Shown: piece after piece, positions 1 to 12,366 of the stretch
Layout of the letters: each line of letters starts with the position of its first letter
Position numbering within the stretch: the first letter of the stretch is position 1
NCBI RefSeq assembly: GCF_023898315.1
Contig: NC_064616.1
Coordinates: forward strand, 534,335,102-534,399,101
DNA length: 64,000 nucleotides
DNA from: Schistocerca nitens
Taxonomy: Eukaryota > Arthropoda > Insecta > Orthoptera > Acrididae
Direction of reading: 5' to 3'
Notes under the pieces: model-generated
Told to the model about the DNA's origin: nothing
What the model saw: only the letters and a program-made list of their open reading frames with translations
Database searches by the model: none
Made by a program: the position numbers and the translations under genes

Positions 1-1075
1 AAGACCTTTTGATTCTTGTCTTCCGTTATCTCAATGCAGCTGTCCTTCCTAAAATTATATTTAAATGAGAGCATTTCAACATCTGCAGGTAAGCTGGAAG
101 TAACTTCACTTAGTGTAAAACTGTCAGAATCTGATTCACAAAACAAAGATTTATTACTTTTGCATTTAACCAATTTTAGCGAGTGAGATAACAAGCTTTT
201 ATATGTTAAGCCGGCCGGTGTGGCCGTGCAGTCTAGGCGCCTCAGTCTGGAACCGCGTGACTGCTCCAGTCGCAGGTTCGAATCCTGCCTCGGGCATGGG
301 TGTGTGTGATGTCCGTAGGTTAGTTAGGTTTAAGTAGTTCTAACTTCTAGGGGACTGATGACCACAGATGTTAAGTCCCATAGTGCTCAGAGCAATTTTT
401 TGTATATGTTAAATCGTAATTTAAAAGAAGACTCCTTTTTGTAACCTAATGCACTACTGGTGATTCTTCCTTTACTTTCCTTCATAAATGAATGTACTGC
501 ACATATTGCTGTATCTGTGAAATTGCAAATAATCTATAAGTAGTTAGTACATAGAATGTAGATTTACTGATGGCTTTATTTGCTCAGATTTTCCCTTTAC
601 CTAATTATGACCATTTTTTCCGACCAAAGCATTAACTTCAAATACCCAGTTAGTCACTTACTGAATACTAACAATAACAGATTAATCCATTTTATGTGCC
701 ATTTTACTGTTTGTGGTCCATCTTTCTAAATCGCTCACACATCTTGAAATGCAAATGACCTACCATAATTATTCGTATTACCAACATTCACCTGAGCAAG
801 GGACACAGCTGGTTTTCAGTTTCATAAGCCGAATTTCTTTCACCAGCTTTGTCTCTGTCTGTCCAAAATCAGTTCTCGAAACAGAATAACTACATTAACC
901 TTTGTAGAGCCAAATATACAACTAAATTTCTCAAAACTTGAGACAGTTACTGTTATGAAAGTCATCTATGGAAGCCAATAAATTAATATATTCTAAAAAA
1001 TTACTCGTGATTTCGCCTGGAAAACGCCAGTGTCACTTAGCTATATAGTTGTTCTAGATAGCTCTGGCATCCTTT
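1..1075 (-). repeat. Old LTR, 3' copy of the decayed gypsy-type element A (left part cut by window edge)
   Basis: This stretch aligns by eye, in direct orientation, with about 9,480-10,310. Shared blocks include TCTGATTCACA and CATTTAACCAAT near 135-175 versus 9,615-9,655, TGCCATTTTACTGTTTG near 697 versus 9,966, and CATCTTTCTAAAT soon after. Because the integrase and RT remnants between the copies read on the minus strand, this left copy is the 3' LTR. Divergence is high, with many substitutions and indels, so the element is old. A SINE sits inside this copy only; the right copy supplies the empty site. The outer boundary lies outside the window, so LTR termini and target duplication cannot be checked. 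Confidence 0.7.
210..402 (+). mobile_element. tRNA-derived SINE (family 1), copy 1
   Basis: The head resembles a tRNA gene: an A-box-like TGGCCGTGCAGTCTAGGCGC stretch and a B box GGTTCGAATCC. The body follows, with the family signature GTCCGTAGGTTAGTTAGG, a TTTAAGTAGTTCTAA block and the 3' end CATAGTGCTCAGAGC. It is bounded by the exact 10 bp target duplication TATATGTTAA at 200-209 and 403-412. The homologous place in the right LTR copy of element A (near 9,690) lacks it. The family is non-autonomous and would rely on LINE reverse transcription. Confidence 0.93.
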
Positions 1076-1179
1076 TATCACTCCATTTGTGTTTTGGTGT
1101 CCTGATATATTACATGAAACTCCTAATTTATTAAGTGTATGTCTTCACACGCTTGAACACTTATTAAGTTGAAGGACTC

Positions 1180-1680
1180 ATGCCACTGAAACTTCATGGC
1201 GGGTAAAAATTGTGTCCAAGACTGAAACTTGAACCATTTTTGCCTTCACGGGCAAGTGCTCTACAAGCTCAGCTACCTGAGCACATCTCATGACATGTCT
1301 TCACAGCTTTGCTTCTGTCAGTAACTCATCTCCAACCTTACTAAGAGCACTTGCTCACCAAAGGCAAAGGTTCAAAAATGGTTCAAATGGCTCTGATCAC
1401 TATGGGACTTAACATTTGAGGTCATCAGTCCCCTAGAACTTAAGACTACTTAAACCTAATTAACCTAAGGACATCACAGACATCCATGCCTGAGGCAGGA
1501 TTGGAACCTGAGACTGTAGCAGTCGCGTGGTTCCAAACTGAAGTGCCTAGAACCGCTCGGCCACACCGGCCGGCTAAAGGCAAAGGTTCTGGGTTCGAGT
1601 CTTCATCTGTCACATAGTTTCAATCTTTTTGGTTTCATATCAACACACACTCTGCTGCAGATTGAAAAAATTAATTTTGG
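1180..1680 (-). repeat. tRNA-containing composite repeat, split by a SINE
   Basis: The left part (to 1,373) contains GGCAAGTGCTCTACAAGCTC and CAGCTACCTGAGCAC, the reverse complement of a tRNA-like A-box region. The right part (from 1,590) has GGGTTCGAGTC (B-box-like) and then CTCTGCTGCAGATTGAAAA. Related, differently truncated copies occur at 17,070-17,240, 33,535-33,716 and 59,627-59,755. The interior is interrupted by a SINE with a 14 bp duplication. Internal order suggests rearrangement, so I treat the boundaries as approximate. Confidence 0.6.
1374..1575 (-). mobile_element. tRNA-derived SINE (family 1), copy 2
   Basis: Reverse-complement copy of the SINE at 210-402. The tail (CAAATGGCTCTGA) is on the left, and the tRNA-like head ends in CGGCCACACCGGCCGGC on the right. 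The exact 14 bp target duplication AAAGGCAAAGGTTC lies at 1,360-1,373 and 1,576-1,589. It is inserted into the composite repeat described separately. Confidence 0.95.
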
Positions 1681-2966
1681 AACCTATGCTGTTGTCATCA
1701 ACATTTCACCCATATTGCAATTTTAAGCATTAAATATCAAAAAGAAAATATCCGCATTCAATACTACAGGCACAAACATAAGAACCACACCTCAGATCAT
1801 ATAAATATGAAAATATTTTAAAAGCAACCTACTGTCCATAACTGGCATTAAATTTCTTAAAATTTAGGTTTCTTAGTTAACACTGTACATAAATGAAATG
1901 AAAAGATAATTAACACAAAACATCAATTTAAACAAAATGGAAAACATCCAGAGAGACATTAAATGGATGTAGCATAATCACAAGTATGAATATTATCCTT
2001 ATAACATGAGACAAAAATAATTGTCCTTAGAAACAAAAAATTCCTTAATATTATTTCTAAAGTGATGCCTTCAATATATTTTTTAAAGAAATTGAAAACC
2101 TTATATCTTTAAAGTATACTGAAATTCTTATTCTTGTAAAGTATGTGCTTTTTCATAATTCAGGACAATATGCAAAAGTACACTATCGGATGAAAAGTAT
2201 CTCTATTGCCTGTGGAAAGGAATTGACCACTCAATGTCATGAAAAGTGAAACTGCCAGTATAAAATGAGATGAGGAATACTGTTTTGTCAGTACACAAAC
2301 AGTAACAGCAAAAAGAGTTGGTCAGGCGAGCTCAGTGAGTTAGAACAAGGCGAGTCACTGGTTGTCACCTGAGCAACAAGTGTACCATGAACATTTCAAC
2401 ATTTATAAAGTTGTCCATATCAACTATCGGTGATGTGACTGTGAAATGGAAATGCAAAGTAAAATCTCAACTAAACCAAGTACAGGGAGAGCTCATGTAC
2501 TAACAGACAGTGAATGTTGAATATTGCAGAGGGTCATTTTAAAAAATCATATGAAATAACCAAAAAGAATCACTTGTCAACTCGAAAGTACTAGAACATG
2601 GATTTCAGTACATCACTCAAAACCTGTTTTCTACATCACTAGTCTCTCTGGATTCAGCTCTTGAGGAAGAACTGGGCTGTAATTTCTCTACAGATATTCA
2701 GACTCCTTACTGAAAGTGTTCCAAGCAGAGCTAAGGCAGTCTTGCGTAGATATTGAGTTTTATTGACCATTAACCAGTGTCCCAGTGCTTTTGACCAGGT
2801 GGTGTAGTTGTCACACTCAGAAATGGATTATAACAAAATTAGTTCCTAAATTTGCAATAATCATACATCATGTATTTAATATAATTTTGTGGTTTTCCAT
2901 ATTTCTTACTTGAATTTAAGCAAATAGTTTCAGTAGTCATAGTTTCTTGTTATTATTAGTATTATT
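1681..2966. other. Stretch with no recognisable gene
   Basis: AT-rich DNA inside the footprint of old element A, between its 3' LTR and the integrase remnant. I see no open frame of note and no repeat with a duplicate elsewhere in the window. It may be the element's 3' non-coding region plus later insertions. Confidence 0.5.
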
Positions 2967-3163
2967 ATCGCTGGCCGCGGTGGCTGTGCGGTTCTGGCGC
3001 TGCAGTCCGGAACCGCGGGACTGCTACGGTCGCAGGTTCGAATCCTGCCTCGGGCATGTGTGTGTGTGGTGTCCTTAGGTTAGTTAGGTTTAAGTAGTTC
3101 TAAGTTCTAGGGGACTTATGACCTAAGATGTTGAGTCCCATAGTGCTCAGAGCCATTTGAACC
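2967..3163 (+). mobile_element. tRNA-derived SINE (family 1), copy 3
   Basis: Carries the head CTGGCCGCGGTGGCTGTGCG, the B box GGTTCGAATCC and the family body ending CATAGTGCTCAGAGCCATTT. It is flanked by the exact 15 bp duplication ATTATTAGTATTATT at 2,952-2,966 and 3,164-3,178. Confidence 0.95.
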
Positions 3164-3289
3164 ATTATTAGTATTATTGCCACTAGTACCAGCATCGGCC
3201 TCTTATTATTAGACTTATCTGCATAATAGGAGTTCCTGCTTTCCTTGGTCCTATACATGATTCCCTCGTCAGTATTCTGTTTGAACAAA

Positions 3290-4344
3290 ACATTACTTCT
3301 GTTTTAACAAAACATTACTTCTTCTGTCAAATCTGTGTTTGTAAGGTGTAGGATCTACAACACTTCCAAGCTCAAACATTTTCTTCGATTTAGGGTATAC
3401 AGGAAAATAAGCATTGGGATGTGGTACATTGACTAACCTAAAATGCCCATAGCATAAATTATAAAATTTAGGAAGTTGTCAGTTTAAATATTTAGGTTAG
3501 ACTTGTGTTTTTACTAAAAGTGTATCTTCTACTTTGATTTCAGTCACTTTTCATTCGTCTCCATGTTTCATTCCCATTCCCAAAATTTTTTGTCCCAGTG
3601 GTCTCTTACTATTTTCATTTTTCATTTACATCTAAATCTCTCCCTGAAGAAAATGAGTTGGTTTTTCTAGCAGTCATTATCTCATAAGGTGTAAAGTTGG
3701 TACTATTGTACAATTTACAAATTTTATCAAAGTGGTGTGGTTTTTATAGGAATAGGTCCCATATTACCTGTTGATTTCCCTTATGCATCTTACTGATGGG
3801 TTACTAGTTGGCATGTATTATAATATATGAACAACAGTTGCCCAGTATGATTCCTTCCCTTGTTTCCATGTTTCTGGAGGGAACTGTGAACCAATGTTTG
3901 ACAAAATACTATTTCTGCTAATGATTAAACAAAGATTTCGATTTGGTTTTCATTCAGGGTACAATCTCATAAATTTCTATATAATTTTAAGAAACACAGA
4001 GACGTAACTAACATTTTCTGTTGGTTTTGGCAGTGAACCATACAAATGTCCACTTACCAATCCTACTTTTGTAAAGTCATTGGTATTTACATTCTGTATT
4101 GGTAGTCTACTGCTTTTGTAGCTAAAGTAAACCCACTGACATTTGTCACATGTTTTATTCTATTATAAACGATTCTTGACCTGGTATCGAAGTAAACACA
4201 TTTTTTAAGTTTTTCGAAGCATGTTTTAGGACTGAAATGAGCATAACTAAAGTGTATATAATCAGATATTTTGTCTGCATGCTTTTTGGGATAACACACT
4301 TTCCAGTCAGCTGAGTTTCCATCTGTCATTTTGAAAATTACCAC
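3290..4344 (-). pseudogene. Integrase remnant of old gypsy-type element A
   Basis: On the minus strand the first part (4,344-4,087) is an open stretch resembling the integrase zinc-binding domain: an HADKISDYIHFSYAHFS segment (H..H half of the H2C2 finger) followed by KLKKCVYFDTRSR, with the later cysteines lost. Downstream, in shifted frames, come a degraded core start (HLYGSLPK, where family members read DLYGPLP) and a C-terminal GPY/F-like block at about 3,380-3,480 including VPHPNAY and PKSKKMF. Several stops and frameshifts lie between the blocks, so no integrase can be made. Family placement rests on motif recognition, not on a search. Confidence 0.72.
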
Positions 4345-4859
4345 TCTACAGACTTTTTTAAAAAATTAGGTAACTTTCTGCTAAATCATCATAAATTTGT
4401 TTTATCCGTTATCAGATTTTGACATCACTCTCTTCTCACATTTTTTTATATTTTCTCAGTTTCACTTTCCCTTTGCATTCCTGTTCCATAAAATAATGAA
4501 ATGTGTTCGTCCTCATTTTGTATTTCAGTATGCCCTCCTGCCTCAAACGGTAATCTTAGAAATGCATCAGGTTTATTAATGTAACTCCTTTCAATTATTT
4601 AACGCAAAATTGAAATTTCTGGAGGAACAAAGCTCAACACGTTAATGTACCTTGTAGCAACATATAGTTTTCGATAATATTCAGCGATTTGTGTTCAGTA
4701 TGAACACTTATGAGGTACCCTGTGGGCAATTTTTAAATGTAATAAATCTTCCTACTGTTGCAAGAGCCTCTTTTATCTGAAATACTTAATTCTTTTCAAA
4801 TTTTCTAGAAAATATTCTGGTAAAAGCAATAGTCTAAAAATCGTTCTTGTCATTCATTC

Positions 4860-5905
4860 TTAAATTTTTAACTAATTTTCCCTGATTCCATATCTACTAC
4901 TATCTGGCCCGGAAAGAAATAATATTTTAAATCTGGATTTCTCAAAATTTCATTCTCAGATTAATCGCGTCTCAGTTCCTAAAAGCTTTTAGACAGTTTT
5001 CATCCTAAACATAACTAACTTCAGACTCTAACAAATTTGTTGAATACAGTTCTTTAAAACACTACCCTTTCATAAATTTTCAATTAAAGCTACAAAATCC
5101 TACAAACGATTTCAACTGCCTCTCATTCTTGAGAGATAGACACTTCTGAACAGATTTTATTTTTCAAGATCTTCTTTAACCTCGCGTGTGCAAATTATGT
5201 GTCCCAAAATGTCATTTACTTTATACAGATTCTGACTTCTTCAATCTCAATATCATATCTCCGTTCTGTACAGATTTAAAAACATCATGAAAAATCTGAG
5301 TATATTCTTCCCAGTGACTAGTTGCAAACAAAAGATAGGGTACATAATTTGTTAATTTTGAAGTTCCACTAGTATCTGGTTAGAGACATTACAAATTCGG
5401 ACCAAAATTCACTGAGTCTATATATACTACTTTATATTGTTATGATGTCCCTTACACAAAAAACATTATTATTCCAGAATTATTTAGCTAGAGGAACTTG
5501 TCAGTATGCATCAGATGGATTTGTACTATGCATCATGGAGTTCCTTCCTCTTTTTATTAATCTTCAGGCATACCTGCCTGTGCTCTTATAAAGGTGTTTA
5601 ATTTCCTAGAATCAGCCACAAATGTTACTCCATCATACAATTTCCCTGGCCAAGCCAACCCTCCTAAACAATGGTATAGGGTTAGATTCTGAAGCAAAAG
5701 TTGTGTGAGATTTCACCACCAATTTACAGTCAAAATTTAGTATCTCTGCTAGCTTCTTCAAAAATGCTTTACTGTTCCACAAAATCTGTTTTTGTTGTTC
5801 TCTTTTATCTTCAGTAATCCTCTGTACTTTAGTTACTTTGTTTAATTTTTGTTTATTACTCACAATGTCTTCCCCTGGCTGGTTAATTTCACATACTTTT
5901 CCCAA
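4860..5905 (-). pseudogene. Reverse transcriptase remnant of old gypsy-type element A
   Basis: Fragments on the minus strand, in several frames, read like the gypsy RT palm: VTFVADSRKLN near 5,590-5,630, QVPLAK near 5,490, VYIDS near 5,425 (degraded YIDD catalytic box), and SHWEEYTQIFHDVF near 5,290-5,330 followed by LRLKKSE. The order matches the RT domain, and it lies upstream of the integrase remnant as expected for Ty3/gypsy pol. The catalytic aspartate pair is not intact and many stops interrupt it. Fragmentary but mutually consistent. Confidence 0.62.
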
Positions 5906-8900
5906 ATTCTGTATGTCATCCCTATCGAATATTGAAACTTATTTTTTATTTATGCACTAATAGTTCCTACACTAATTACATTTCATCAAACCTAAAACTC
6001 ATCACTAATGCTTCATGTTACTTAGTCAAATAATTCAATTTACAATTTATTTAAACTTCACATTTAATCATCTAATCCAGTCTCAATATCATGTGTAAGC
6101 AAAAATTAGAAAAACCAGAAAAATCACACTCTAGTATCAGAATACAAATCCAATTAAAAAAAACGATTATACTTGCCTTTTAATCTATTTACTCGCTTTA
6201 CCTGTTACCCTACAACTTTCATTCCAATAAAGGAATTTGAACTAAATCGTTAATATTTTTATTTGGTTAAAATACAGTTTTGGCAATTAGTGACACTTTA
6301 ATTCTTGTGTCTGGTAACCCCTTTAATTTAAAACCATGTACTTCAGTGTGCAACATCCAGATCATCTTCTTCGAACAAGTCCCTTTCTGTAGTACCCTGA
6401 GTCCACAGTTTCCTTTGATTAATATTTCCCAAACGTTTCCCCTTCTTATTGCATTTGATTCTGCTAAATGAACTTCATTTTCCTAACTTATACTCTCTTC
6501 AGTGCCTTTCTGAAAAAAACTACATTAACTTCCTCACCTACAACACTTCCCATACAATTATGCAGAGGTGAACATCATTTGTTGTTTCCAGTCATCTTTC
6601 ACGTGAAGTATCCTCTGCCACGTTCTTCTCATCGTGACTCCCTTCAGAATCCTCTCCTCTAAACTTACTGTTACTACTGTTTACCGCACACTCTGTACTT
6701 CCACTTTATTGACTATTAATGTTCTCTCTACTTTCTGCATTTCCACGTTCTTCACATATCTTCCTTTTATGTTCTTATTTCTGTAATCCTTCATGCACGG
6801 CACATAATTACTCAAAATACTCCTTAACAATATTTACCCCATCTTCCCTGCATATAACATGAGGTACATTGCACACTGTTTGCCACTAACATACCCTCTT
6901 ACTGTACTAAAATACTGTGTCTTCCATTATCATTTTGACCATTTTTTTGTAGACTAAATAGTTGGAACCTGAGTTAAACCTTACCTCAGCACTCTCTTCA
7001 CTGATGTGGAATTTCATTTTCCTGAAATGATTATTTATTTCCTAAAATGATTATTTTCTCTAAAATATACTTTAACTCTGCTCTTAGCTCTGTCACTAAC
7101 TCGATTCATTTGGTTTGTCAGTCCTCGGTAATCCTGATTTACTACACCAGTACTAGGGTCATATCTAGTATTATGAATCTCCCATCAGCTAACTCCTGCC
7201 ACTGTTTATTATTTGACAGTATTAATCACGTCTCACCTGCTGGTTACTTCGGCAATATGTTTTCAGTAATATGACCATACTCAAGGATATTGTGTAAATA
7301 CTTTAATCCCTTAGTTATGTCCACATAAAACTGTTTCATATTCTTTGCCTTTTATCTTCAAACTTGAGAACCCTCATATATGCCATTCTTACATCTTTCT
7401 ATTTTTGTTCAGTTCGTTATTTTTCCAAAAATGTGTCATTTTCTAATATATCGTATCCTTGTTCTATTCTGTCACCTTTCAGTGAATTCCTTGCTTGTCT
7501 TATCTTGTACCTTTCCATTTATTCTGTAGTAAACCAACTTTGTAAACCATCCTCAAAAGCTATGGTGTGCAAATTGCATGTAAGATCATATTCAAGATTT
7601 TAAAAATTTATTGAGAGAAATCAGAATTTCAGCTGCCTATAGACACTGAAACAGATCGATAGTGAAGGTTAAAAATTTTTGGTTGGCCAGGACTTCCCCC
7701 ACAATAACATGTTCCACTTTTATAGACTAGTAGTTTTAATCATCTCAGCCATCTACGCACACTTACTGTCCGACTCACAGATCAGAAGCTGCATGTCAAC
7801 AGGTATTAAAATTGTTTTCTCTAATTGCAATGATTTGTGGTATTATGTAAATTACTTATACCCGTACTTTCCTTTCTAGTTTGCCTACCATGTCTTTTAC
7901 TTCATTTGTAACCTCTCTTGATTCATGAATATCTTTCACACACTTATTTCCCTGGCACTAATGTTCTTCAATAAATTCACTGCAAAACTATGTACTCGCA
8001 CCTTTTCCCCTATTTTTCCTACAAATCTCTGCGTGAACCTTTATTTTATTACTCAAGCTTTCTGATTCCTCAGAGACCTGTTCCAATTGCCATTGTCTTG
8101 CAGTACATTTCTGCTTTACCTCTATAAAATTTTGTTCCAGTTTCTCTTCAGTTTCATTAATTTTGTGCTCTAAATCACTTTGTCACCTTTATAAGGTATT
8201 CTATCCTGTTCCCAAATTCTTTAACCCCACTTCTCAACAGTTGTGTCTTGTTTCTATTTTATTGCTTAAATCACTCTGTCATATTCTGAATTCAGATAAC
8301 AGTAAATTAAACATGCTGCTTATCTCAGGTATTGTAGTAACTTTCTCCCGAATTTATCACCTGTGGTTCATTTTGGTCTCTGTACCCTCCCCTAATCCAC
8401 AACTGTCTCCTTCCATTATCTGTTTCATAAGTTTTTCATTTACATGTTAATTATTTTCTCTCTAACAACAATAATTATCTCAATTAGAAAGGTCGTCCTT
8501 ACTCAAATACAGTGTGACATGTCCTGTTTCAATAGAACACCGTGTTATGCTTATATGCTTACCCTTGCACAGCTTTCAGAAAAATGTGCTTGACTGAAAA
8601 TAATAGTAGTTAAGATTAAGGAAATACAAACAAAACTGTCACTTAGTGATCACCTTAGAGTTACTAAGTTTTCATAGTTTTGATGCATATGTGGAAACCA
8701 ATCAAAATGCAAGAGAAAGCTATTTCTCGCTGACCTTAGAAACTACTGTAAGAGTGCAACTACCAATGGTAGCAACTGATCGTATATAGCCTAATGTATG
8801 TTGATATTGTAGGGTTTGCTAACATTACTAAGGTTCACACAGCCCAATGAAGGCACAAAGAGAAACTGAACGTTTAAAGTTAACACTAATGGCAACAAAT

Positions 8901-9300
8901 AGAGAATTCACATTTGAGACCAATAATTTTGAGTGTTATAATAAGATGAGCATGTGTAACTACCTACGTTTTATACAGGCCTTCATCACAGCTCATTCAT
9001 ACTTCTGCTGGTTACCAAAAATGTGACACAGTTACTAAATCCTGGTAACATAGTCCATAAGTGTACCTAGTCATCTATACACATAAATGTCTTATCACAT
9101 GATACATATATGACTTTAACACAAGAAAACTCTTCAGTCTTTACAATCTGGTCGTCAGCATACTACATTTCCCACGATCTTCACATCGTGAAGAAAAACA
9201 TCTGCAACAATCTGTAAAATTAGTGCCTGTAGTAAAATTAATATGCAGCACTATGCCTTAACTTTAAGTCGAGCTAGAGACTCTACACATGTCCTTTACA
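5906..9300 (-). other. 5' internal region of old element A, no identifiable gene
   Basis: Lies between the RT remnant and the right LTR, so by position it should hold the protease, gag and leader of element A on the minus strand. I could not recognise any of these domains. The strand is pyrimidine-rich (plus) and only short chance frames are present. The assignment is positional. Confidence 0.4.
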
Positions 9301-9329
9301 TATTGATAGGTTCTCAACTATGCAGCTGC

Positions 9330-10310
9330 TAAGCACACTTAATGGATGAGTCTTGAGAAAAGCTACAATCTATATTTTAAAGCTTCTTGTGTTTGTCATC
9401 GTTATTCACTCACACAGTCTTCACCCAGTAGTTATAAATGCGTATGACAATACTTGTGCTGGCAGCGAAAAACATTCAGCTCAATCGTTTTTTCTCTTTC
9501 GTTATATCATGGTAGCTGTCCTACCCAAAATTTTGTTTAAATGAGATCCTTTTGACATATCCAGTTTTGCTGAAAGTAACTTCAGCTAGTATACGGCAGA
9601 TAAACTGTTAGGATCTGATTCACAGAACAAGGATTTAATACTTTTTCATTTAACCAATACTAGCGACACAGATCACAAGCTGTTACACATATAAATTTTA
9701 TTAAGAAAATATAAGTGCATTTTGCCACCTACTATCGGCTAGTCTTCAGTTCACAAAGTAATTTACCACACATACTACTGTTTTTCAAAACTGCCAGCGA
9801 TCTGTAACAGTTATTCCATAGACTGTATGTATACTGATGGCTTTCTTTGGTCAGGATTTTCATTTACTAAATTATACCCATTTCATCCACGAAAACAATG
9901 ACTTCAATTCTCAATTTATCCACATACGTAATACTCATGATAACTGGCAAAAACCCATTTTATATGCCATTTTACTGTTTGACTCCATCTTTCTAAATTG
10001 GTCACACACCATGGAACTCAAATGTTCTCACGTAATTATTCATGACACCAACATTCAGAAGTAAAGTTCTGCACAGGACAATTTCCCTATTCATCTATGT
10101 AAACGAAGAACTCCTTAACCAACTTTCGTAGTCCAAAAACTGTTTAGTAAACAGTGTTACACTGTTAACATTTGTACAATCGAAATTACAGTTTACCTTG
10201 TCAAAACATAAAACTGTTACTTTCCCATATAGTTTTATAAAAAGCGTTAAATTAAGGTATTGGCCTAGTACATTCTACTGTCACTTATCTACATAGGCAT
10301 CTGCAAGTGG
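9330..10310 (-). repeat. Old LTR, 5' copy of element A
   Basis: Direct-repeat partner of 1-1,075. Alignable blocks run from about 9,481 (GGTAGCTGTCCTACCCAAAA) through the CATTTAACCAATACTAGCG block to TGTCACTTATCTACATAGG near 10,280, which matches TGTCACTTAGCTATATAG near 1,030. The SINE present in the left copy is absent here at the equivalent site (about 9,690). Exact ends are not resolvable because both copies are strongly diverged. Confidence 0.68.
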
Positions 10311-11002
10311 GGAGGGAGGGAGGAGATTGACTTCATATTCTTTACAAAATTTTTTCTCCATTTCTATAACTGATTTTCTGCGAATTTATTAGACCACAGA
10401 TTAGCATTTCGGAAAACTTTAGGCAGTTGTGTAGCCTCAGTAACAATATACATATAAGTTGTGTTTGTTTGGTTGTCACTCTGTTCATGGAAAAATGCAG
10501 TTTTCTTGGCACAAAGAGCTGCCCTGTAGTCGACTATGTTTAAGTATTAACGTTTTTTTTTTTTTTTGCGTATTATCTTTCTTCCGGTCCATCACGAATT
10601 TCTCTGTCATCCTAACTTACTTTGTAGATAAAATTTTTAATTTTCTGTGAATAAAAATGCTTACTAGTGTAACTAGTTTAAGACCCTGGACCTTATTATA
10701 AGAAGTAGGTAATTCCAGATCCTTGATTCAAACAGATGAAACTGCTGTGTTCATCCTACCAACTTTAATTCTTGCGATTTAATACATTCTCCAATTCAGG
10801 ACTCAGTTACATAAAGACGGCAGTTTTTGAATCTTGTCCCCTCCTGGATAAATTTCTGTGGACACCCATGCTTATCTACATAACTGTTCCAGATGAAAAA
10901 CTAATGGCTGGCACACCGTTGCTACCCCCTTCATTTGACTCACTGCAGTGGGGTCACAGCGCCCAGAGATGGCAGTGGCCATGAGTAAGTGAGTTGTGCG
11001 TA
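10311..11002. other. No recognisable gene
   Basis: AT-rich sequence with a purine-rich patch at 10,308-10,325 and a 17-base T run at 10,551-10,567. I see no coding signal that stands out from chance frames. Confidence 0.5.
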
Positions 11003-11033
11003 GTGTGTGTGTGTATGTGTGTGTGTGTGTGTG
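11003..11033. repeat. (GT)n microsatellite, interrupted
   Basis: Alternating GT with one interruption (GTGTATGTGT). A chance minus-strand frame reads through it as a run of Thr-His and is not a gene. Confidence 0.9.
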
Positions 11034-11930
11034 ATGAAAGATAAAAGCTGAATAATAACCAACAGTCTTGTTTCAAATGACAAAGTATGGCGCTCAATGT
11101 CTTCTCTATGTGTAGACATATGTGACACTAGCATAACAAATAGAGGGGATTAGGTAGGTCAACAAATTGCTTTTTTCTGGGATAGTTCATACAGGCAAAG
11201 GATTTCAAGCTGCACCTGTCGTTGGTTGATTAGTTAGAGGTGAATCTAAATTTCAAGAGTGAAAAGAATAGGGAATGGAGTAAGCTATGCTAATTCAGAT
11301 GGTAGCCACTTAGAATGCTGTGATGTGAGAGTGCTTGATTTGGGACCAAGAGTCTCTTCTGTGAACAGAATATGCACGATTTTCTTGATTATAATAAGAA
11401 ACTGGTAGACAGAATGTGATTAATTGTTAAATAGAGGCATATGTAAGTGACAGATGTCAACATTGTTACTGAGGAAAAAGTGCAGCTACTTTAGTAGTTG
11501 AAGTAATGTCAAGGCTAAATGCAAGCTAGTAACGTTTTGTTGGAGGATCAGTGCTTTCATGGTGAAATGATATTAGCTGAGGAACATTTATTACCATTTT
11601 TGTACAATGAAAGAGTTCTTTTCAAACACTGGATGTTGGAGATGGGCAGCTGATTTATAGATACACTGAAATACGTTTATTTCTGTGGAGAATAATGGCT
11701 AAAAACTGTGTTGTTATCTGAGCTCTGAAAAGTGATTTCAGTTACATGAGTTAATTGAATAATTTATGGCCTGATCTGTGCTCTTAGTATGCAGCACACA
11801 AATTATTGTTTCCTCAATAACAAAACCGTTTTCTTGCTAGAGCATTATACACTCAGAATATTAGATGTTCTGATACATTTTTATCGATGTGGCTATAAAG
11901 CGTTTTGTCAATAAGGAACCGAAACGTTTA

Positions 11931-12366
11931 AAGATACATTAGATTGATTGTAGATTGTATACTGATTTTTCAAAGAAAAAAGCCATCAACATAGAGATAC
12001 TTTGTGTCTTAGTACAAGCTGATACGGAGTACATGGCCATACACATAATTCTAGCTTTGTCAGTTTTGATAAAGACTATACATTAGATTCATTGTAGATT
12101 GTAAATTGATTTTTCAAAGAAAAAAGCCATCAACATAGAGATACTTTGTGTCTTAGTACAAGCAGATATGGAGTACATGGCCATACACATAATTCTAGCT
12201 TTGTCAATTTTGATAAAGACTATACATAAGATTCATTGTAGATTGTAAATTGATTTTTCAAAGAAAAAAGCCGTCAACATAGAGATACTTTGTGTCTTAG
12301 TACAAGCAGATATGGAGTACATGGCCATACACATAATTCTAGCTTTGTCAGTTTTGATAAAGACTT
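11931..12366. repeat. Tandem repeat, three units of 144 bp
   Basis: Three head-to-tail units start near 11,936, 12,080 and 12,224, a constant step of 144 bp. Each contains GATTTTTCAAAGAAAAAAGC, CATCAACATAGAGATACTTT, GTACATGGCCATACACATAA and CTAGCTTTGTCA. Units 2 and 3 differ at only a few positions; unit 1 differs a little more (CTGATACGG versus CAGATATGG). Only three units are present, so this is a small local array and not an extended satellite block. Confidence 0.95.

Noticed and set aside
210..402. tRNA genes at the SINE heads (also at 2,967, 16,477, 19,571 and elsewhere)
   Set aside because: A and B boxes are present but no complete cloverleaf is possible, and each head is followed by the SINE body and bounded by target duplications.
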